This document shows positions 57,642-64,000 of a stretch of 64,000 nucleotides of DNA, one piece after another; position 1 is the first letter of the stretch, and the number at the start of each line of letters is the position of its first letter. Position numbers and translations under genes: made by a program. This stretch comes from Paenibacillus wynnii (GTDB taxonomy: Bacteria > Bacillota > Bacilli > Paenibacillales > Paenibacillaceae), in contig NZ_JQCR01000002.1 of NCBI RefSeq assembly GCF_000757885.1, positions 186,001 through 250,000 on the forward strand, read 5' to 3'. The notes beneath the pieces were generated by a model. It was not told where the DNA came from, made no database searches, and saw only the letters and a program-made list of their open reading frames with translations.

Positions 57642-58478
57642 TTATCCCTTAAGGGAACCTGCCGTCATTTGCATGAATGATTTGTTAGCAAAAACATAAG
57701 CAACAAGTATTGGCAAAATGGACAAGCACGCTCCAGCCATCATATAGTGCGTCTGGGATGCGGCTGAGATTCCATACTTCAGGTTCGCAAGGCCAACAGT
57801 CAGTGTCTGAAGCTCAGGCTTGGTCATCGTGAACACGAGCGGCAGCAAATATTCATTCCAAGCACCGCGGAAAGTGAATAACGCACCGACGCCAAGGCCC
57901 GGCCCGAGTAGCGGAAGGATAATTCTCCAGAAGGTCCGTCCGAGTGAACTACCGTCAATTTTTGCGGCCTCATCAAGCTCCTTGGGGATTCCCTTCATAA
58001 AGCTGAGCAATATGAAGAAGATGGAAGCATGGGCAGAGATCAGAATCAAAATGACCCCCCATAAGGAACTGTGTAAATCCAGCTTCACCATTAGGTCGAA
58101 CTGCGGACGCAGCACAACCGCCCCGACTGCAACAAACATCGTAAAAGCCTGCATGCTGACATATATTTTTTTACCAAAAAAGTCCATACGATCTACTACA
58201 TAAGCCGCCATGGAAGCAACCAACAGTGTACCTACCACCGCGGACAACGCGACAATTAAGCTGTTAAGGGTATACGTTGAGAAATTCGCTTGCTCCCAAG
58301 CCTCAGAATAGTTCGATAAATGCCATTTGTCCGGCAGCAAGGTTGCACCGGTTGTTAGTTCGATATTTGTCTTAAAGGAACCCAAGATTGTTATAATAAC
58401 AGGAATCAAAGTGATCAAGCCAAAGAGTAGCAAAAAGACCCACAGTACCGTATTTCCGAATATTTTTTGTATTCTCAT
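57642..58478 (-). CDS. sugar ABC transporter permease (MalG type)
   Basis: 278 residues with six membrane segments and the ATPase-contact loop ELDEAAKIDGSSLGRTFWRI, typical of carbohydrate uptake family 1. It follows the first permease by 13 bases. No ATPase gene is in the cluster; importers of this class often use a shared MsmX-like ATPase encoded elsewhere. Confidence 0.94.
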   Translation of the reverse strand: MRIQKIFGNTVLWVFLLLFGLITLIPVIITILGSFKTNIELTTGATLLPDKWHLSNYSEAWEQANFSTYTLNSLIVALSAVVGTLLVASMAAYVVDRMDFFGKKIYVSMQAFTMFVAVGAVVLRPQFDLMVKLDLHSSLWGVILILISAHASIFFILLSFMKGIPKELDEAAKIDGSSLGRTFWRIILPLLGPGLGVGALFTFRGAWNEYLLPLVFTMTKPELQTLTVGLANLKYGISAASQTHYMMAGACLSILPILVAYVFANKSFMQMTAGSLKG

Positions 58479-58491
58479 CGCATATCTCTCC

Positions 58492-59397
58492 TCAATCGAT
58501 CCGATTCATTCGTCTGGATGCATAGAAATAAACCACTGAAACCATCCCGACAATAATCGCGGTAACGAACGAGACTGCACTGCCGTATCCGAACTCCTGC
58601 ACTTGAGTTGAGGCTGCACCGCCTCCGAGCGGGAAGAACAATTTGTACAGATAGAGAAACATGACTTCCGTCTTTCCTACCGGTCCACCCTCCGTCAACA
58701 CCATGATGCTCTCATAGCCCTTCAGCGCAGTAATGATAGCCAGCATAATAATCATTTGCATCACGGGCCCGAGCATTGGAAGCGTAATAAAGCGAAATTG
58801 CTGAATTTTATTGGCTCCATCTAGTGAAGAGCTCTCATAAACATCCTCAGGGATATTCTGCAGACCCGCCAGGAAGAGTAGCATATAGTTGCCGACCGCC
58901 CCCCATACTGCAACCAATATAACGGTAAGCATGGCGTGCTTCGGACCCAGCCAGTCAATACCGGCGGCTGAAATATTAAATTTAATTAGGAACTGATTCA
59001 GTATTCCGTTATAGGAGTTAAATATGGTGAAAAAAACCACGGCCATAACCGCTGTACTGATGACAGTAGGCATAAAAAAAACGGCCCGGAGCACATGCTT
59101 TCCACGAAGTCCGCGATTAAGAATTGCAGCCAACAACAAGGAAAGCGGAATGGAGAGCAATAACTTGCCTCCTGCATAGACAAAGGTGTTAAGAACCGAA
59201 TCCCAGAACTGGGTATCATGCATAATACGTGTGAAATTGTCTAGACCGATAAAGCGTGCCGTTCCATACCCTTTATAGTTGTAGAACATATAACGGAACG
59301 CCCAAGCGATAGGGTAAATTCCCAGAACCAACGTTAGGATGGCGCTCGGAAACAAATAGCTGTACGCAAAGGTTGCATTCCTAATTTTGTTGTTCAT
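58492..59397 (-). CDS. sugar ABC transporter permease (MalF type)
   Basis: 301 residues, six membrane segments, with the conserved loop VYESSSLDGANKIQQFRFIT, in which the usual EAA is replaced by ESS, and the family end FGYGSAVSFVTAIIVGMVS. Partner of the following permease. It follows the binding-protein gene by 83 bases that contain a hairpin. Confidence 0.94.
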   Translation of the reverse strand: MNNKIRNATFAYSYLFPSAILTLVLGIYPIAWAFRYMFYNYKGYGTARFIGLDNFTRIMHDTQFWDSVLNTFVYAGGKLLLSIPLSLLLAAILNRGLRGKHVLRAVFFMPTVISTAVMAVVFFTIFNSYNGILNQFLIKFNISAAGIDWLGPKHAMLTVILVAVWGAVGNYMLLFLAGLQNIPEDVYESSSLDGANKIQQFRFITLPMLGPVMQMIIMLAIITALKGYESIMVLTEGGPVGKTEVMFLYLYKLFFPLGGGAASTQVQEFGYGSAVSFVTAIIVGMVSVVYFYASRRMNRID

Positions 59398-59437
59398 GCT
59401 CTCTCTAGGCTCCTTTCCTATCTCTAAAAGAATAGGT

Positions 59438-59469
59438 AAGATAGGGGGATTTTCTCCCCCTCTTATCTT
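59438..59469 (-). terminator. intercistronic hairpin between binding protein and permease genes
   Basis: AAGATAGGGGGA pairs with TCCCCCTCTTATCTT. Such hairpins often protect or partly terminate the message so that the binding protein is made in excess. Confidence 0.6.
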
Positions 59470-59480
59470 TTTCTCTGTTT

Positions 59481-60887
59481 CTATTTAGCGAATTTTCCAC
59501 CTAGTATTGCTGGATCAAAGCTTGAGTCCGGTTCTGCCTTCAAACCATCGTTTGCAATCGCATCATCCAATGCCGCATTATAGCGTTTATTCAAATCTGT
59601 GATTACGGCGTCTATATCCCCACCGTTCAGCATGTATTTAAAGAACGCATCACTTGATTTCATACCTTCCGGTGCTACTGTAGGATAGACCGGCCACACG
59701 CCATCATATTTATTAGGAAGGAAGCCTTCGATACCATTCACTTGAGGAACTTTTGCGGCAGCACTGATGGTAGGAACCATCGAGATACCAAATCCGTTCT
59801 CCTGATAGTCGGTCAGCATTTGATCAGTGTACATGTATTCCATGAACTTCCAAGCCGCTTCTTTATGTTCTGATTTGGTGCTTAGTGCCAGCCATTGACC
59901 ACCAAGGAATCCAGAGGCACCTTTTACAGTACCGTCGATAGAAGGTGCAGGAGCTGCAGCCCAATCAATTTTCGCAGGGAATTGTGAGCTGTATACACCT
60001 GGTTCAGAGGAATAACTCAGATACATTCCGATCTTGCCTTCGGCAAACTGTGCGCGGAGAGGATCAATATCCAGTGATTCCACACCCGGAAGCATACTGC
60101 CGTCATCCCTGATTTGCTTGAAGGCTTCGATAATCGGCTTGAATCCGGAATAATCAAATCGGGCCGTTTTAAAATCGTAACCAAACCCACCAAACCCACT
60201 CATTTCAGCAATTACACGTGCGGAGCGTGAAAGCGCACTTGTTGGGTTTTTAAAATTCAGCGCGAAGCCGTAGGCTCCGTCCGCTTTCCCGGCAACGGTC
60301 AGCTTTTTAGCAGTGTCTACAAGTTCCTGCAATGTTGTAGGCGGCGCTGTTACACCCGCTTTAGCGAATAGATCCTTATTGTATACCAGGCGCATCGTAG
60401 TGCCGAAGTTTGGCAAGCTGTAACGTTTACCGCCAAAGGTATTCAGTTCGTTCATCTCCGGAAACTTCGCTTTCATCTCATCTGTGAGGTATTCATCAAT
60501 AGGCGCCAGATATTCTTTCAGATAAAAGGTTCCAATAGTATTCTCTTTCACTCGGATGACATCGGGAGAGTCTGCAGTTTGGAAGGATAGATCTAGCGCG
60601 GTGTCGAAGTCGTCACCTTTTACTACCAGTTCTACCTCAATGCCATCCGTATTCGTTTCATTGAATTTTGCTACTCTTTCCTTAATGAATTCAGCATCGT
60701 GACGGTCGCCGGTCCAATAGCTGATTTTGGTCTTTTCCTTTGGAACTTCTGTCGTACCCTCTGGACTGTTCTTTGTGTTGGTTTTAGTATTGGCGTTCGT
60801 GTTAGCTTCGGAATTAGAGTTACCGCATGCTGCCAAACCGAGTGCTAATACAATGCTTAATGAAGATAGAAGTAATTGTTTCTTCAT
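59481..60887 (-). CDS. sugar ABC transporter substrate-binding lipoprotein
   Basis: 468 residues. Lipobox LAAC near residue 21, an Asn/Thr/Lys linker, then the family 1 binding-protein fold (ISYWTGDRHDAEFIKERVA, GGQWLALSTKSEHKEAAWKF). The ATG at 60887 begins a classic signal peptide (MKKQLLLSSLSIVLALGLAA) with AAAGGGGG upstream; the longer frame is less likely. First gene of binding protein-permease-permease-GH130. The ligand is probably a manno- or related oligosaccharide, judged from the GH130 gene. Confidence 0.93.
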   Translation of the reverse strand: MKKQLLLSSLSIVLALGLAACGNSNSEANTNANTKTNTKNSPEGTTEVPKEKTKISYWTGDRHDAEFIKERVAKFNETNTDGIEVELVVKGDDFDTALDLSFQTADSPDVIRVKENTIGTFYLKEYLAPIDEYLTDEMKAKFPEMNELNTFGGKRYSLPNFGTTMRLVYNKDLFAKAGVTAPPTTLQELVDTAKKLTVAGKADGAYGFALNFKNPTSALSRSARVIAEMSGFGGFGYDFKTARFDYSGFKPIIEAFKQIRDDGSMLPGVESLDIDPLRAQFAEGKIGMYLSYSSEPGVYSSQFPAKIDWAAAPAPSIDGTVKGASGFLGGQWLALSTKSEHKEAAWKFMEYMYTDQMLTDYQENGFGISMVPTISAAAKVPQVNGIEGFLPNKYDGVWPVYPTVAPEGMKSSDAFFKYMLNGGDIDAVITDLNKRYNAALDDAIANDGLKAEPDSSFDPAILGGKFAK

Positions 60888-61055
60888 TTCTGGTGTGCCC
60901 CCTTTTATTTCAATGCTGGTTTGCCTTACAACCTGATTATAGGTCAGCTCTGTATTTGACATAATGCGGGTAAGCCCACATTAAGGGCAGATTTCTGATG
61001 TACTATGGAAAATAACATTCTGCCCTGCCATGATCCGGTTAACGAAAAGAGGATG

Positions 61056-61078
61056 AACTCCGGCAGTAAACTCCGGCA
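61056..61078. promoter_or_regulatory. 10-bp direct repeat, candidate response-regulator site
   Basis: AACTCCGGCA occurs twice with a 13-base period (61056-61065, 61069-61078), upstream of the binding-protein gene and behind the regulator gene. An inverted pair AGGGCAGA/TCTGCCCT (60984-60991, 61019-61026) lies closer to the start. Confidence 0.4.
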
Positions 61079-61112
61079 ATCCATCCCCGTCAGAACTCGA
61101 ATTGAGTCTCCT

Positions 61113-62735
61113 TCAGACCTTACCTAAAAAAGATATTTTGAACTCTGAAGGTGTCATGTTTGTATACTTCTTGAATACATCACTGAAATAGCGTCTATGC
61201 TCATAACCAAGTTCCAAGGCGATCTCCTGTACCTGATACCCTTCGATCAACATACTTTTGGCCTTCTCCATCTTTTCATGCATGACAAATTGCTGGAAGG
61301 AAGTACCCACTACCTTCTTGAAAAGGTTCGAAAAATATCCCTGACTGAGATTGATTTGCTTTGCCACCTGCTCCAGCGATAAGCTTGTATGCAGATTTCC
61401 GCAAATATACACTTTAGCCTGACGAATAATTTTGGTCGATTCAATAGAGCGTTCTTCTTCTACCCAGCGGCAGCCTTCTGCGCACAAATCACTTAGCAGC
61501 GATCGAATTTCCATTAGTGTAGGATGTATGCGGTTCCTCAGCAGATTGACCTGCTGCTCCATGGGCTGCACCTTTTCATAGGGGAAGAGTTCCAGCATGA
61601 CCCTGCAAATTTTATACGACAGCTCATAACCGATATTCTCCACATACTTAGGCTCCGGAAGCGGGTCGAGACTTAAGAGTTCATCGAAAATTCCTTGTAA
61701 AACAAGCTGGCTTTTCTCCCAATTTCCCGAGCGGAGGGCGAACAGGAATTCCTGCTCCGTGGCAACTGAATAATTACTCACAACTCTTGGCTTCTTTAGG
61801 ATATTGGCATAACTATAGGCAGCATTTCCATCGGTGTAGAAATGATATGCCAATGCACTAAGAGCCTGTCCGTAGGAATTTGCAAGCTCATGGATGGTTG
61901 AAACACAGAGACCCATACCGATGGAAATCGTATTACGGGAATAATGGCTGACATTAGAGCAGCACGCTTCTATTATTTCTTCGGCCACCTCTGGATCTGA
62001 GCCATTAATAACACAGACATAACGATTCGTAGCTTCCCGGAAAATGATCCCACTCGTCCAAGCAGCTATCGTTTCTTCCAGTATATTTTGCAGACTGAAC
62101 CGGACTAATTCGATCTCTTGAATCGGCTGTGTCTGATACTTCTCGGCAAAATGATCAATCTCCGCAATAAAGACAACAAAATCCTGCAGTGCAAGCGGAA
62201 TGCCAAGATACTCCCAACGTGATTTCGCACTATGCTCTGAAGTCTGGTGCTGCATTAGGAAGGTTAAATATTCCTGCTGTAAAATAGGCAGACTTTCTTT
62301 GATTTTCCCCTCCATTGCCTTGGTTTTCTCCTGCTCTTCACGATCCTGCAAACATATTTGTTTTGCTTGGAGTACCACTTTTATGATCTCATCGAGGGAG
62401 AATGGTTTTTTGACAAAATCCATTGCACCCAGTCGTATGGCCTGTTGGGCATATGAGAATTCCGAGTAAGCGCTCAGAATAATAATCTTGCATAGAGGTG
62501 CAAACTCAAGAATAGCTTTCGTCATCTCCAGTCCATCCATACGGGGCATTCGAATATCGGTAAGCACGATATCAGGCAAAGTTTCACGAATTATACTTAG
62601 TCCCTGTTCCCCGTCCAGTGCTGTGCCTACGATTTCAATTCCGAATTCCTGCCACTGCGGTTTGCGGGAGATCATATCGACCACACTTTTTATATCATCA
62701 ATAACGCATACTTTAATGGGCTTGAGATGTTCCAT
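61113..62735 (-). CDS. response regulator, YesN type (receiver plus AraC domain)
   Basis: 540 residues: receiver domain (VIDDI, phosphorylated Asp in VLTDIRMPRMDG, Lys in VKKPFS), a middle domain, and an AraC helix-turn-helix (SLEQVAKQINLSQGYFSNLF, about 435-530). It overlaps the end of the sensor kinase gene by 23 bases. Likely activates the ABC-GH130 operon directly downstream. Confidence 0.93.
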   Translation of the reverse strand: MEHLKPIKVCVIDDIKSVVDMISRKPQWQEFGIEIVGTALDGEQGLSIIRETLPDIVLTDIRMPRMDGLEMTKAILEFAPLCKIIILSAYSEFSYAQQAIRLGAMDFVKKPFSLDEIIKVVLQAKQICLQDREEQEKTKAMEGKIKESLPILQQEYLTFLMQHQTSEHSAKSRWEYLGIPLALQDFVVFIAEIDHFAEKYQTQPIQEIELVRFSLQNILEETIAAWTSGIIFREATNRYVCVINGSDPEVAEEIIEACCSNVSHYSRNTISIGMGLCVSTIHELANSYGQALSALAYHFYTDGNAAYSYANILKKPRVVSNYSVATEQEFLFALRSGNWEKSQLVLQGIFDELLSLDPLPEPKYVENIGYELSYKICRVMLELFPYEKVQPMEQQVNLLRNRIHPTLMEIRSLLSDLCAEGCRWVEEERSIESTKIIRQAKVYICGNLHTSLSLEQVAKQINLSQGYFSNLFKKVVGTSFQQFVMHEKMEKAKSMLIEGYQVQEIALELGYEHRRYFSDVFKKYTNMTPSEFKISFLGKV

Positions 62736-64000
62736 AGGCTTGCTCTACCCCTTCCTTTACTGAGTTTATAGGGTTCATGGTGGTTATGGGAATGATAGGT
62801 ATCCATAGATCCGTACGGGAGCCCCGTCCCGCTTCACTAGACAGCTTCATCCGTGCTTCGTCTCCATAATAAAGCTGTAGCCGGTGCCTGATATTAACCA
62901 GGGCATACCCTTTTTTAGAGACCGTCCTCTCTGCCATTCCCTGTTCCACTTTTTGTATATCCATTCCCTTGCCGTTATCCTCGACTACAATGTGCAGCAT
63001 CGCTCGCTCTACCTCCAGAGACACCCTAACAGTGATATAACCTCCCGTTCTTCGATCCGTAAAGCCGTGCTGAATACTGTTCTCGACGATCGGTTGAAGC
63101 AGAATTTTGGGAATGGGGAACGACAGCAACTCATCCTCCTCAACAATCACCTTATACTCAAATAAATCCTCATAGCATTTTTGTTGAATAGCGCAATATT
63201 GCTGCACATGGGAGAGTTCATCCTCGAGCGGAATCAGATCTTTGCCGCCGCTTAAGCCCAGTTGGAACATTTGCGACAAGGCTAAAATCATCTCGTTAAC
63301 ATCGTCATTCTCCCCGAGGACTGACTTGCAATATATTGTATTCAGCGTGTTATACAGAAAATGAGGTTCCATCTGTGCAGTCAACGCACGAATTTCAGCA
63401 TGCCTTTTGCCCTCTTCGTTTGTCCTTACATCATCAATCAAGTTCTTAATTTCGTTCATCATTCGGTTAAATTGAAAGCCGACTTGGGCAATCTCATCAT
63501 TATATTTACTTTCAAAAGAAACACTTAATTGATTCTCTTCTACACGCCGCATCAGCCTGCTAAGTTTGAACAATGGCTTTAGCAACGCGGCCGTCAAGGT
63601 ATTGGAGAAAAACCAAGTAGTCAGCAGAAATATAGCAATTACATAAATCATCGTGCGTTGCACACCCTTCAGCTGTCCGAGAAGCTGATCCTTAGACTGC
63701 ATACCTGCCACAATCCAATGGGGTGCTGCAGTCGATGGTTTGTAGTTGACTAAATAATCCTTACCATCAATAGGGTAAAAAAATCTTCCTTGGCTCCCGT
63801 TTGTGCTTTCCTGCAGAAACTCCGGATTTTGGGGTAGCTTCTGATGATAAGGCCCATTGTTCTGGACTACATCTTCCCCTTCCTTATTCAAAATAAAGTA
63901 ATTACGGTCATTCTTCGAATTATTCTCATTCAATAAGGAAGCAATCTTATTCTCTCTTAAATTCACGACGATAAACACATTGGTAGTGGGAGTATTATCA
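62713..64000 (-). CDS. YesM-type sensor histidine kinase (5' end outside window)
   Basis: C-terminal 428 or so residues; the frame stays open to the edge. It holds the end of an extracellular sensor domain, a membrane segment (MIYVIAIFLLTTWFF), HAMP (LLKPLFKLSRLMRRVE), the phosphorylated His in MEPHFLYNTL, N box IVENSIQHGF and G box DNGKGMD. Partner of the response regulator it overlaps. Unlike the kinase at 44440, its G box is canonical. Confidence 0.93.
   Translation of the reverse strand, partial: DNTPTTNVFIVVNLRENKIASLLNENNSKNDRNYFILNKEGEDVVQNNGPYHQKLPQNPEFLQESTNGSQGRFFYPIDGKDYLVNYKPSTAAPHWIVAGMQSKDQLLGQLKGVQRTMIYVIAIFLLTTWFFSNTLTAALLKPLFKLSRLMRRVEENQLSVSFESKYNDEIAQVGFQFNRMMNEIKNLIDDVRTNEEGKRHAEIRALTAQMEPHFLYNTLNTIYCKSVLGENDDVNEMILALSQMFQLGLSGGKDLIPLEDELSHVQQYCAIQQKCYEDLFEYKVIVEEDELLSFPIPKILLQPIVENSIQHGFTDRRTGGYITVRVSLEVERAMLHIVVEDNGKGMDIQKVEQGMAERTVSKKGYALVNIRHRLQLYYGDEARMKLSSEAGRGSRTDLWIPIIPITTMNPINSVKEGVEQAYGTSQAH

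Overview
The window reads as a Gram-positive, spore-former-type Bacillota chromosome, most likely a Paenibacillus or close relative. The reasons are strong AGGAGG ribosome binding sites, TTG/GTG starts, a T-box in front of alaS, the class II galT, the ireB-ruvX-DUF1292-mltG-trhP block, an SLH-anchored glucanase and several YesM/YesN-type two-component systems. No rRNA, tRNA, prophage or CRISPR array was seen.

Layout. 1-0.56 kb: 5' part of an iron alcohol dehydrogenase. 0.7-5.5 kb: galK-galE-galT operon with a divergent AraC regulator. 5.6-9.4 kb: an aldo/keto reductase relic, a three-gene set (sirtuin, HAD phosphatase, membrane-anchored alpha/beta hydrolase) and a membrane acyltransferase. 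9.7-16 kb: ilvD, a polysaccharide deacetylase, a PerM-type permease and a class B penicillin-binding protein. 16.2-18.5 kb: an IS110-family insertion sequence with a structured, probably RNA-encoding 3' region, flanked by two inverted copies of a palindromic repeat.

18.6-31.5 kb: a mannan utilisation island. GH113 mannanase, cellobiose 2-epimerase and mannosylglucose phosphorylase form one tight operon. A second GH130 phosphorylase is divergent, a LacI regulator and a KimA-type potassium transporter follow, and two paralogous chemoreceptors bracket the island. Together the enzymes would turn mannooligosaccharides into mannose 1-phosphate and glucose inside the cell. No transporter lies in the island.

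31.6-39.9 kb: housekeeping block on the minus strand: alaS with its T-box, ireB, ruvX, two DUF1292 genes, mltG and the two U32 tRNA-hydroxylation genes. The trmR gene that lies between mltG and trhP1 in Bacillus subtilis is absent. 39.9-41.7 kb: LTA-synthase-like membrane sulfatase-fold protein.

41.9-54.5 kb: a beta-glucan island with a secreted lichenase, an orphan lipoprotein binding protein, a sensor kinase/response regulator pair, a cellodextrin phosphorylase and a 1188-residue S-layer-anchored GH16 glucanase. Extracellular cleavage, sensing and intracellular phosphorolysis are all represented. 54.6-56.4 kb: relic of an MFS transporter and an amidase. 56.4-64 kb: a sugar ABC importer (binding protein, two permeases) ending in a third GH130 enzyme, controlled by an upstream response regulator and a sensor kinase that runs off the window.
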